Both the position numbers and the translations under genes were made by a program. DNA of 62,133 bases. Origin: an uncultured Collinsella sp. Its GTDB lineage: Bacteria; Actinomycetota; Coriobacteriia; Coriobacteriales; Coriobacteriaceae. The stretch's first letter is position 1; the number at the start of each line of letters is the position of its first letter. This document shows, one piece after another, positions 26,601 to 33,051 of this stretch. Below the pieces are notes generated by a model. The model was not told the origin of the DNA. It searched no databases and was given only the letters and a program-made list of their open reading frames with translations. The stretch spans positions 1 to 62,133 of the forward strand of contig CAUGNZ010000010.1 of the NCBI GenBank assembly GCA_959601045.1, written 5' to 3'.

Positions 26601-28425
26601 GGTCGCGCAGCTTAATGACCTTGAACAGGGCATTCTTGATGACGGAATAGGACAGACCGGCCGCGATGTCGCCCACCGTGGCGCCTTCCTTTTGCGCCTG
26701 CTTGACGCGCGAGTTCATAAAGACCGTGCAGCGACTGCCCAGGTCGACGGGAGCCTTGGCATGGATGGCGGCATCGGCGAACGCGCGCACGTCCATGTTC
26801 ATAGAGACGGCGAAGCTCTCGATAAAGCTACCGCAACCCGACGAGCAGGCCTCGTTGAGCATGATGTGCTCGATAACGCCGTCCTTGACGCGCAGGCACT
26901 TCATGTCCTGGCCGCCGATGTCCAGAATAAACTCGACGCCGGGCAGGAATGCCTTGGCACCGCGCAGGTGCGCAACGGTCTCGATCTCGCCGGAGTCGGC
27001 CTTGAGGGCCTCGATGAGCAGCGCCTCGCCGTAGCCCGTGGTAGTCACGTGGCCGATGGTGCAGCCGGCGGGGATGTGATTGTAGAAATCGGCCATGATG
27101 ACCTTGGCCGTGCCCAGGATGTCGCCGTTGTTGTTGCCGTACCAGGTGTGCAACAGCTGGCCGTCCTCGCCCACGAGCGCGGCCTTCATGGTGGTGGAGC
27201 CGGCATCAATGCCGATGAATACGCGGCCGGTGTAGCCGTCGAGCTTGCCCTTGGGGACGACTTCCTGGTCGTGGCGGGTTTTGAACTCGGCGAAGTCCTC
27301 GTCGGTGGCAAAGAGCGGATCCAGGCGCTCGACCTCGGCACCCTGTGTGTCGCCCAAGCTGTCGATGGCCTCAATGAGCTGCGGGAACGTGCTGAGCTTG
27401 TTGGACTCGCGCGCCATGGCGGCGCCGCTCGCCACAAACAGGTGAGCGTTTTGGGGCACGATACGGTGCTCCTCGTCCAGGTTGAGCGTGAGGTAGAAGC
27501 GGTGGCGCAGCTCGGAGAGGTACTGCAGCGGGCCGCCCAGGAAGGCGACGTTGCCGCGGATGGGACGGCCGCACGCCAGGCCCGAGATGGTCTGGGTCAC
27601 GACGGCCTGGAAGATGGAGGCGGCCACGTCCTCGGGACGGGCGCCCTCGTTGAGGAGCGGCTGCACATCGGTCTTGGCAAAGACGCCGCAACGGCTAGCG
27701 ATGGGATAGATGGTGGTGGCGTTGGCCGCGAGCTCGTTGAGGCCGCTCGCGTCGGTGTGCAGCAGGGTTGCCATCTGGTCGATGAACGCGCCCGTACCGC
27801 CGGCGCAGGTGCCGTTCATGCGCTGCTCGATGCCGTTGTCAAAGTAGATGATCTTGGCGTCCTCGCCGCCCAGCTCGATGGCGACATCGGTGGCCGGAAT
27901 GAGGGTCTCGACGGCACGCTTGCTGGCGATGACCTCCTGGACAAACTCCAGGTCGAGCCACTGGGACAGCAGCAGGCCGCCCGAGCCGGTAATGGCGCAG
28001 GTCATCTGGGCCGTCGGCAGCACGGTCGCAGCACCCTCGAACAGGTCGCGGGCGCAAGCGCGGACGTCGGTGTGGTGACGCTGGTACTTGGCGTAGACGA
28101 TCTGGTTGTCGTCGTTGAGCACGGCGAGCTTAACGGTGGTGGAGCCTACGTCGATGCCCAGGTGCAGGTTGCCGCGGGCGGCCTCGGGGTTGAAGATTGC
28201 GCCTTCGGGGGCGTGGGCGGCGGTGGCGGTTACGGGCTCAGCGGCGGTGGCGGGCTCGCTAGCGACGGACGTCTCCCCTGCCGCGTTCTTGGCATCGGCA
28301 ACTGCCTCGGCAACTTTCTCGGCAGCCGCGGTCGCGGCCTTCTGCGCGGCGTCCACCACGGCGGGTGCAGCCTCACGCGCGGCAGCGACCATGCGGTCCT
28401 TAATGCCCTCGACGAGTTTGCTCAT
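23638..28425 (-). CDS. Giant acyl-CoA dehydratase activase-like protein
   Basis: 1,595 residues. Order of parts: an Ala-rich amphipathic helix (1-75); a first BcrAD/BadFG ATPase domain starting DVGSTTVKLAV (about 91); a second one starting GIDAGSTTMKAAL (about 405) with the Fe-S-linked EACSSGCGSFIES (about 527); a Cys cluster CGRCSNNC (about 685) and CEKGAG; a DUF2229 region with VGIPRALNMYENYPFW (about 750) and NCYNCP (about 843); then a 2-hydroxyacyl-CoA-dehydratase-related region with SQTGGGCRATNY near 1235. Homologues of the ATPase part (HgdC) use ATP to inject an electron into 2-hydroxyacyl-CoA dehydratases; the full-length protein is unassigned. It follows a TetR gene by 11 bases. Confidence 0.85.
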   Translation of the reverse strand: MSKLVEGIKDRMVAAAREAAPAVVDAAQKAATAAAEKVAEAVADAKNAAGETSVASEPATAAEPVTATAAHAPEGAIFNPEAARGNLHLGIDVGSTTVKLAVLNDDNQIVYAKYQRHHTDVRACARDLFEGAATVLPTAQMTCAITGSGGLLLSQWLDLEFVQEVIASKRAVETLIPATDVAIELGGEDAKIIYFDNGIEQRMNGTCAGGTGAFIDQMATLLHTDASGLNELAANATTIYPIASRCGVFAKTDVQPLLNEGARPEDVAASIFQAVVTQTISGLACGRPIRGNVAFLGGPLQYLSELRHRFYLTLNLDEEHRIVPQNAHLFVASGAAMARESNKLSTFPQLIEAIDSLGDTQGAEVERLDPLFATDEDFAEFKTRHDQEVVPKGKLDGYTGRVFIGIDAGSTTMKAALVGEDGQLLHTWYGNNNGDILGTAKVIMADFYNHIPAGCTIGHVTTTGYGEALLIEALKADSGEIETVAHLRGAKAFLPGVEFILDIGGQDMKCLRVKDGVIEHIMLNEACSSGCGSFIESFAVSMNMDVRAFADAAIHAKAPVDLGSRCTVFMNSRVKQAQKEGATVGDIAAGLSYSVIKNALFKVIKLRDPKEIGSQVIVQGGTFMSDATLRAFEQLTGVHAVRPDIAGCMGAYGAALLARDRAGADGTSAILSAEDIAHLAVTQKHVRCGRCSNNCQLTVNDFGGGRRFITGNRCEKGAGHKKQKTEAPNLFKKKNELLFNREVLSPDEAPRGTVGIPRALNMYENYPFWHAFFTRLGFSVQLSDQSSKKTYQAGIESMPSESVCYPAKMSHGHVMNLIDRDVDFIWMPCVRWERKEDPTAGNCYNCPIVMSYPTALALNIDEIREQNIEFLYPFVPYHDKTELKRRLYQVLAVDRVADAEAGRGRVRGPKITRSEVDAAVNAAFEADARFHEDIQTMGEEALKWVEDHGGHGIVLAGRPYHNDPEINHALPELISSFGFAVFTEDSLAHLVKPERPIRVVDQWMYHSRLYAVARFVTMRNDLDLIQLNSFGCGLDALTTDQVQEILEASGKIYTVLKIDEVSNLGAARIRIRSLMAALKDQEAERLAEATAAGEAYEQGDAAPVAPSTDAPAFASRKYTFEAQRESASTAWSKVPFTEQMRDEGYTILCPQMAPIHFDLVKEVFRGAGYNLELLPSTDHDAVEAGLRYVNNDICYPSILVTGQIMEAIESGRYDLSKTAVVISQTGGGCRATNYIALIRKALRESGHPEIPVISLSAVALGEDNPGFKLTPALLKQAVYAVLFGDVMMQMLYRCRPYEATPGAANALYEEYMARARKLAPKFNRHNYTKLCREAIRAFDTMPLVGEGTKPRVGVVGEILVKFHPTANNHVVDVIEREGCEAVVPGLLDFFLYSMSNAELQKDELGSSATTRAGMQALIKLVDWMRTPVEEMLEKSRRFEAPERIGTMADKARTVLSVCNNMGEGWLLTAEMLDLIDHGAPNIICTQPFACLPNHVVGKAVIKELRRQHPESNIVAVDYDPGASEVNQLNRIKLMISVAKENMRAGKGFKLEKVAPLAMDEVTGQMRAHDGCVSCGPASEEAVASVAERLGRGIKK

Positions 28426-28436
28426 TGTCTCTCCTC

Positions 28437-29147
28437 TTAGTTGTTGGACTCGACGGTTGCGGCGGTGTCGACCGCGTCCTCGAGCTGCAGATTCAATAGC
28501 TTCATGCCGTATTCCGGCACGTTGATATCGATGGGTTGGCCATACAGGTCGCCGGGGCGCACAAAGGCGATAACCGTCATAATGCGCGCCATGGTCTCGG
28601 GCGATTCGGAAAGGTCACGCTCAAACCAGCGTTGGATCATGCCGACCTCGGCACTCACGACATAGGTGACGTAGTAGTCAAAGAAGGTGCCCAGCGCCAA
28701 GCCCAAAATGCCCGTCTGTGCACGCGGCACCACGGCCTCGCGTGCGGTATCGATGATCTTTTTAATAAAGGCGGGGTCGCCGCCCGGGCCCAGCAGGGCC
28801 CCGATAAGGTCGCGATTAGCCGCAAGATAGCGAAGCAGCTCAACCGAACCGGGTGCCGGCTCGAGCTCGTCGATGTTGCGGTAAAGATCGGGTAATTGAG
28901 CTGCGGTGATAAGCTCCACCCGCTCGCGAATCTCGGCAAGCAGGCCGTCCTCGATCTGGCTGATAAAGTCGGGGATATCGCGGTAGTGCGAATAGAACGT
29001 ACGACGCGTAAGACCGGCGCGCTCGGTGAGCGACGCGACATTAATGCGCGAAAGGTCGCCGCTTTCGGCAAGCTCGCTAGCAAGTGCCTGGCGAAGAGCA
29101 CGCTGTGAGCGAAGGGACCGGCGATCACATTTCTCGAGCTGGGACAA
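28437..29147 (-). CDS. TetR/AcrR family regulator
   Basis: 236 residues. N-terminal helix-turn-helix (INVASLTERAGLTRRTFYSHYRDIPDF, about residues 34-60), C-terminal TetR_C_33-like domain with an FFDYYVTYVV segment. The start is a TTG at 29147, supported by AAGGAGGACGC right before it. It is the first gene of the operon containing the giant activase, so it probably controls that operon and itself, perhaps sensing a fatty or acyl-CoA ligand (inference). Two palindromes that could be its operators lie at 29169-29213. Confidence 0.88.
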   Translation of the reverse strand: MSQLEKCDRRSLRSQRALRQALASELAESGDLSRINVASLTERAGLTRRTFYSHYRDIPDFISQIEDGLLAEIRERVELITAAQLPDLYRNIDELEPAPGSVELLRYLAANRDLIGALLGPGGDPAFIKKIIDTAREAVVPRAQTGILGLALGTFFDYYVTYVVSAEVGMIQRWFERDLSESPETMARIMTVIAFVRPGDLYGQPIDINVPEYGMKLLNLQLEDAVDTAATVESNN

Positions 29148-29168
29148 GCGTCCTCCTTGTTACTCAGC

Positions 29169-29213
29169 CTGTGCGCTATTGCACAGTGCGAGTATTATTG
29201 CACACCGTGTGCA
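29169..29213 (-). promoter_or_regulatory. Candidate TetR operator pair
   Basis: TGCACACCGTGTGCA (29199-29213) is a perfect palindrome and CTGTGCGCTATTGCACAG (29169-29186) carries the same TGTGC half-sites in an inverted pair. A weak TTGATG -35-like hexamer overlaps the first site (29212-29217, minus strand). Position just before the TetR start codon fits autoregulation. Confidence 0.6.
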
Positions 29214-29238
29214 TCAACACGTAAAGGCAATATTTAGA

Positions 29239-29269
29239 ATGTGACGAGGGGGCAGTCCCTTTGTCACAT
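29239..29269. repeat. GTGACAAAG-type hairpin element
   Basis: ATGTGACGAGGGGG pairs with TCCCTTTGTCACAT with two mismatches around CAG. Same subtype as the perfect copy at 29949-29981. Confidence 0.6.
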
Positions 29270-29288
29270 CCCACGGCGGCATTACCGA

Positions 29289-29317
29289 TTGTCCAAAATG
29301 TCATTCATGGGTAGAAT
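29289..29317 (+). promoter_or_regulatory. Promoter of putative antitoxin RNA
   Basis: TTGTCC (29289-29294), a 17-base spacer and TAGAAT (29312-29317) form a credible promoter. Predicted transcript start is about 29324, inside GTTGACGGCAG (29321-29331). Confidence 0.5.
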
Positions 29318-29323
29318 AGTGTT

Positions 29324-29410
29324 GACGGCAGCCCAAGTTGTAGCTGGCTGGGCAGCGCCGTTGCTTGTTTTAGGGGGTCAACGCCTTAGCGGCGGCGACC
29401 CCTTCTGTTA
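29324..29410 (+). ncRNA. Candidate small antisense RNA of type I TA locus
   Basis: Predicted RNA of roughly 80 bases from the promoter at 29289 to the hairpin at 29374-29402. Its 5-prime part folds: GACGGC (29324-29329) pairs with GCCGTT (29357-29362) and GCCCA with TGGGC (29349-29353). It is complementary to the 3-prime end of the convergent peptide mRNA, including its last codons and stop. No functional evidence; the call is from layout. Confidence 0.35.
29374..29402. terminator. Shared hairpin of the convergent small transcripts
   Basis: GGGGTC (29374-29379) pairs with GACCCC (29397-29402), with an inner GCC/GGC pair. The stop codon of the 41-residue peptide lies in the loop. Plus-strand exit is TTCTGTT; the minus-strand exit has no U-run. 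Confidence 0.45.
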
Positions 29411-29511
29411 CGCTTCGAGCGTTGCTTGAGTACCTCGGAAAGTCCGATAAGCGTCGTAAGAAGCGAGACCAATGCGGTCAGGAGCCTCACGAAATCAATC
29501 AAATCGGTCAT
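29386..29511 (-). CDS. 41-residue hydrophobic peptide, candidate type I toxin
   Basis: MTDLIDFVRLLTALVSLLTT, then LIGLSEVLK and a strongly basic tail (QRSKRNRRGRRR). One membrane-spanning segment followed by an Arg/Lys tail is the layout of type I toxins of the Fst/TxpA/holin-like kind, though I see no clear sequence match to a named family. I prefer the ATG at 29511 (8 bases after GGAGG) over that at 29517. CCTCC at 29531-29536 region of the leader can pair with the GGAGG ribosome site, so translation may be masked in the full-length mRNA. Lies in an otherwise gene-free 800-base island. Confidence 0.5.
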   Translation of the reverse strand: MTDLIDFVRLLTALVSLLTTLIGLSEVLKQRSKRNRRGRRR

Positions 29512-29536
29512 GGGCATCACCTCCCATCAGATGGAG

Positions 29537-29581
29537 GGCGCTGCCCGGCACATGGAACTGCCGTCAACGATACCGATTCTA
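29537..29581 (-). promoter_or_regulatory. Leader and -10 of peptide mRNA, inverse copy of antitoxin promoter region
   Basis: On the minus strand TAGAAT (29581-29576) is followed by GTTGACGGCAG (29568-29558) and GGGCAGCGCC (29546-29537). The same three blocks occur in the same order on the plus strand at 29312-29317, 29321-29331 and 29350-29359. A clear -35 is not seen here. Confidence 0.5.
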
Positions 29582-29627
29582 TCAAAGCGCAGTTAGATAT
29601 GCGATTGTTCGCATTTCAGAAGATCGG

Positions 29628-29672
29628 AGCTCGGGTATGGCGAAGGAGCAGTTCCTTTGCCATACCCGAGCT
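29628..29672. repeat. 20-bp-stem hairpin element
   Basis: AGCTCGGGTATGGCGAAGGA (29628-29647) pairs with 29653-29672 with one mismatch around GCAGT. Resembles the GTGACAAAGGGACAGT subtype in its centre. Confidence 0.65.
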
Positions 29673-29684
29673 TGTCGCCGAACT

Positions 29685-29907
29685 GCCAACTACATTTTTC
29701 GATTTATTCGGCCACGCTACTGGTTTTGTATAAATGCACCGCCGGGATTATCTGAGGGTTTTTGTCCTTATTTGAGCGTATACATGCCCATTTGCGCACT
29801 TACGTCACCGAATCAAACACCATTAGAGGCATGAATGTTCCCGAGAGGGCATCTTTAGCCATTTAACGACCTCCGACAGGCCGAATAACTCGAAATTTGT
29901 TGGTGGC
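29685..29907. repeat. 223-bp element with imperfect 30-bp terminal inverted repeats
   Basis: Left end 29685-29714 (GCCAACTACATTTTTCGATT and on) is an imperfect inverse of right end 29878-29907 (AGGCCGAATAACTCGAAATT and on). No coding sequence recognised inside. Size and structure are MITE-like. Confidence 0.5.
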
Positions 29908-29948
29908 GAAAGCGTGACAGTCCTATACGCCAAAAGCCGGTATCTCCC

Positions 29949-29981
29949 ATGTGACAAAGGGACAGTCCCTTTGTCACATTA
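29949..29981 (-). repeat. GGGACAG hairpin element at Cof hydrolase stop
   Basis: ATGTGACAAAGGGA pairs perfectly with TCCCTTTGTCACAT around CAG. The element's minus-strand form begins TAATGTGAC, and that TAA is the stop codon of the Cof-type gene (29979-29981). Confidence 0.75.
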
Positions 29982-30836
29982 TTCAATGATGGTGCGGGAG
30001 CTCTGCTTATGCATGGTGGCGAGCATGTGTTTGGGGACGGCGTGGACCATGCAGCTGCCGATAGTTGCGCTCGCAGCAGCCTTAGCTGCATCGCTAGCGT
30101 TTTTGGTCGCATAGCTGTGGCGGAAACGCTTGAGCATGGCGATGTCGTTGCCGCCGTCGCCGTAGACCGCGACCTCGTCCTCGGCAATACCGTAGTAGCC
30201 CGCCAGCCAGGCCACACTCTCGCCCTTGTTGCACGCCACGTCCGTGATCTCGAACATCACCGGATCGAACGGCGCGTTGACCACATGGTCCGAGCGTTCG
30301 GCAAGATAGGCCTTAAGGTCACGCTCCAGCTCGGGCGAGGTCACGCGACAATTGATCTTGCATACATCGTGGCGCAGGATGTCACCGATCGACTGGTCGA
30401 AATACTGCTCCTCGTGATACCCACCGCGCGCACGCATGCCGCGCATCACAATACGCTTGATGGGGCTGTCCTTTTTTAAGCCCGCCTGATGCATCTCGAA
30501 CGAACCGCTCGAGTACATGCCATCGGGCGTGGAACAATCAAAGCAAATGTCCGGGAACGCCTTGAGCAGTTCCTCAGTGACCTGCGGATCGATGGTCCAA
30601 GTCTTGAGCACCTCGCCATGGTTGTCGCGCACGATGGATCCATTGGAGCAGCAGGCGTCAAGCGCCAGGCCCGTAAAGCCATGCTCGCCGATCGGCAACG
30701 TCGATCGTCCAGTCGCGGGAACCACGTGCAGGCCAGCCTCAGTCAGCTCGCGAATGGCGCGGCGGATGGTCCCATCCGCCTCGTGCAGGGCGTTCAGCAG
30801 CGTTCCGTCTAAGTCACTCGCGAACATCTTGATCAT
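29979..30836 (-). CDS. Cof-type HAD-IIB phosphatase
   Basis: 285 residues from the ATG at 30836 (MIKMFASDLDGTLLNALHEA), the usual family start; an ATG at 30842 is also possible. HAD motif I is DLDGTLL (8-14); motif IV GDGGNDIAMLKRFRHSYA near residue 220 and the IIB cap domain between. Members dephosphorylate sugar phosphates and related metabolites in the cytosol. Its start codon and ribosome site lie inside a 21-bp inverted repeat, and its stop codon lies inside a GGGACAG element. Confidence 0.92.
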   Translation of the reverse strand: MIKMFASDLDGTLLNALHEADGTIRRAIRELTEAGLHVVPATGRSTLPIGEHGFTGLALDACCSNGSIVRDNHGEVLKTWTIDPQVTEELLKAFPDICFDCSTPDGMYSSGSFEMHQAGLKKDSPIKRIVMRGMRARGGYHEEQYFDQSIGDILRHDVCKINCRVTSPELERDLKAYLAERSDHVVNAPFDPVMFEITDVACNKGESVAWLAGYYGIAEDEVAVYGDGGNDIAMLKRFRHSYATKNASDAAKAAASATIGSCMVHAVPKHMLATMHKQSSRTIIE

Positions 30837-30890
30837 GGACATGCCTCTCCTTCGTCTGCCCGATATTGTAGACGAAGGAGAGGCATGTCC
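30837..30890 (-). promoter_or_regulatory. 21-bp inverted repeat overlapping promoter and ribosome site of Cof gene
   Basis: Arms 30837-30857 and 30870-30890 are perfectly complementary with a 12-base loop. On the minus strand TTGGAC (30892-30887), a 16-base spacer and TACAAT (30870-30865) make a promoter whose spacer is one arm; the other arm holds AAGGAG and the ATG at 30842. Confidence 0.6.
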
Positions 30891-30951
30891 AAACAATGCC
30901 GTCCCGGCGCGGCGTACCACCGCCTTCACAAATTCACGGTGCCCCAGCGCG

Positions 30952-32214
30952 TTAAGACAATCGCCGCAATCGATTTTTCAGCCGATAAAACAGAGCCGTC
31001 ATCAACGTCAGCACCGCCAACATGGCTGCGAATACAATCGCCGGTGTCCATCGATCATATGCAGCCCCGTACGTCAATTGGCCGATAGGCGTTGCGCAGG
31101 AAAGGACCATGTAAACGACCGAAAGCACTTTTCCGCAGAGCTCAGTCGGCGCTGCCCGCTGAACAAACGCGATGATTTCAACCGACGCAATGCTTGCCCA
31201 CACCATGACCCATGCCGAACCAACTGCAAACACGGCGAACGCACATACATCAGTGCCGCACAATAGCGCGACAATGATCGGCGCGACTCCAAAACAGATC
31301 ATCGCAACATATCGACATATGCCATTGAAAGAAAAGCGATGCGGCCAAATGCCGACCAAGCCACTGCCGGTAAGACCACCCAAGCCCAGAGCAACCTCAA
31401 CTATCCCAACGCAGGACGATTGCATGCCGAGATGCTTTGTAACAATAATGGGAGCGCCAATCGTTAGCCCAACCAACGCAAGGTTCAAAACGGCCGCAAG
31501 CAAAATCACAGCGACCAATGATGCATTTTGCAACAGATACCGAATCGACTCCCGAAAATCGTTTCGGCATGTCGTGCGAGTCGCGCCGTCTCCCATCGTT
31601 TCAGATGAGGCATTTTGCTTGAGTACGCCACCAAACAACAGAGCTGAAATCGCAAACGTTACCGACGCGATTGTGCAAAGAGCATCGATGCCAAAGCACC
31701 CATAGACTGCCGTCCCGACCACAGGACCCAAGATATTGCTCACCATGGTCACCTGCGAAACCAATGCAGTGGCCCGCTCAACCTTCTTTTCACCCGCCAT
31801 GCGCACCGTCTCAATTTGGAGCATTGGCTTTAGCAGCGATTGAACACCATATTGAACACAAAGTATCGCTACTACGACGACCGCAAGAGGCAACGAGCGC
31901 TTCATGGGGATAGACAGCAGTGATGCAGTCATCAGAGCAATGCCGAGGGCCACGAGGACCTCGCGATGTCTTCCCCTATCCGCCAAGATTCCGCCAGCCG
32001 GAGTTGCAAGTACGCCGGGTATGAACGCTATCGCCGCGACGACGCCATATAACGTTGACGATCCACTGCGATCGAACAAGTAAAGTGGATACGCAAAGCA
32101 CAGCGCCGACAGCATCGAATACGTGCACAGCTGCGCAACCAGAAGTTCCGCGAGCCTGATTGACCGCACTGTTTTTGGTTCCAACAAGACTCTGACGTCT
32201 CTCAGTTCAGCCAT
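30952..32214 (-). CDS. MFS transporter, probable drug efflux pump
   Basis: 420 residues with about 12 membrane segments. Motifs PAGGILADRGRHREVLV (about 60-77, the loop 2-3 motif of MFS) and repeated Gly-rich helices fit a major-facilitator efflux protein. I take the ATG at 32214; the preceding GGGGTAGG is a usable ribosome site. Directly downstream of a TetR gene on the same strand with palindromic operators between, so likely drug- or ligand-induced export. GC content appears lower than the neighbours, suggesting later acquisition (impression, not measured). Confidence 0.88.
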   Translation of the reverse strand: MAELRDVRVLLEPKTVRSIRLAELLVAQLCTYSMLSALCFAYPLYLFDRSGSSTLYGVVAAIAFIPGVLATPAGGILADRGRHREVLVALGIALMTASLLSIPMKRSLPLAVVVVAILCVQYGVQSLLKPMLQIETVRMAGEKKVERATALVSQVTMVSNILGPVVGTAVYGCFGIDALCTIASVTFAISALLFGGVLKQNASSETMGDGATRTTCRNDFRESIRYLLQNASLVAVILLAAVLNLALVGLTIGAPIIVTKHLGMQSSCVGIVEVALGLGGLTGSGLVGIWPHRFSFNGICRYVAMICFGVAPIIVALLCGTDVCAFAVFAVGSAWVMVWASIASVEIIAFVQRAAPTELCGKVLSVVYMVLSCATPIGQLTYGAAYDRWTPAIVFAAMLAVLTLMTALFYRLKNRLRRLS

Positions 32215-32227
32215 AAGCCTACCCCCT

Positions 32228-32310
32228 ATACATACCACTAGTATGTATTTAATGACTTAAAAAGGGCAGCCGTGGCTACCCTCTCAAATCAATTACATAC
32301 CGTTGGTATC
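32228..32310 (-). promoter_or_regulatory. Operators and terminator between tetR and MFS gene
   Basis: ATACATACCACTAGTATGTAT (near 32228-32248) is a strong palindrome immediately before the MFS ribosome site; ATACCGTTGGTAT (near 32297-32309) is a second. Between them GGGTAGCCACGGCTGCCC on the minus strand with TTTTTAA after it (about 32275-32256) is a terminator for tetR. The half-site GTATGTAT fits a TetR-type repressor. Confidence 0.65.
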
Positions 32311-32314
32311 TATA

Positions 32315-32977
32315 TTACCACCCGGCGCGGTCCCATACGTCCCAAATCTGTGCCGTTGTCTGAAGCACTTCATTACCCAAATCGAGCCCCACCGCGGCCG
32401 CCATCTGCGCCAAACACTGTGCGCGAGCAAGCATTCGCTCCTTGGGCTCGAGCGGACGGAACAGCGGCAGCAGCCAGAGATTCGCTAGCAACGATACGGC
32501 CTCCGCCGCTTCGCGCGGGCATTCGCACGCAATGGAGCCGTCGGCGATGCCCTCCTCGATCACTGGCAAGAGACAGCCATCGGCTGACTCGTCAAACGAG
32601 CCCTGGTACTGCATCGCCAGTAGACGCGAACTTTTTACCGGATCCGCCGCAGGATGCATGCGTGCCCATAGCTCAATTTGCGGAACAACGGACTCGGGAG
32701 CGTAAAGCCTTTTTAGCTTTTGGGCGCCGGTCATATTACCGACGCCAAGCATCGAGCGGCGGTGCTCAACAATCGGAGTCATCGCCCGATCAAACGCGGC
32801 GTCGAAAATCTCCTCTTTGCTCTTAAAGTGATGATAGACAGCGCCCTTGGTCATGCCATCGAGGCGGTCGACGATATCTTGAATGCTCGTCCCCTCATAA
32901 CCCTGTGCGCAGAATAACTCCAGCGCCGCATCGAGAATCTTCGCTACCGTCTCCTCGGGATATTTATTACGACCCAT
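32315..32977 (-). CDS. TetR/AcrR family regulator of MFS pump
   Basis: 220 residues. N-terminal DNA-binding domain with LELFCAQGYEGTSIQDIVDRLDG and KGAVYHHFKSKEEIF (about residues 18-60). The rest is a ligand-binding helical domain. Starts MGRNKYPEETVAK. It precedes the MFS gene by 100 bases that hold palindromic sites, so it probably represses that pump. A 12-bp inverted repeat (CCATCCGCAACG, 32985-32996, with 33027-33038) just upstream of the start may also be regulatory or a terminator for glnK. Confidence 0.9.
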   Translation of the reverse strand: MGRNKYPEETVAKILDAALELFCAQGYEGTSIQDIVDRLDGMTKGAVYHHFKSKEEIFDAAFDRAMTPIVEHRRSMLGVGNMTGAQKLKRLYAPESVVPQIELWARMHPAADPVKSSRLLAMQYQGSFDESADGCLLPVIEEGIADGSIACECPREAAEAVSLLANLWLLPLFRPLEPKERMLARAQCLAQMAAAVGLDLGNEVLQTTAQIWDVWDRAGW

Positions 32978-32984
32978 AATCCGT

Positions 32985-33038
32985 CCATCCGCAACGCAAG
33001 TCTTGTGCCTCGTTGCAGCATTTTAACGTTGCGGATGG
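32985..33038 (-). other. 12-bp inverted repeat between glnK and tetR
   Basis: CCATCCGCAACG (32985-32996) and CGTTGCGGATGG (33027-33038) are perfect inverses with a 30-base loop. It may end the amt-glnK transcript or act as a tetR operator; no U-run decides it. Confidence 0.5.
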
Positions 33039-33051
33039 TAGGCGGTCGATT

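Noticed and set aside
23635..28440. 1,601-codon plus-strand frame opposite the giant activase
   Set aside because: Same reason: antisense frame of a GC-rich gene, low-complexity Leu/Ala/Gly/His/Val/Asp composition, no start signal.
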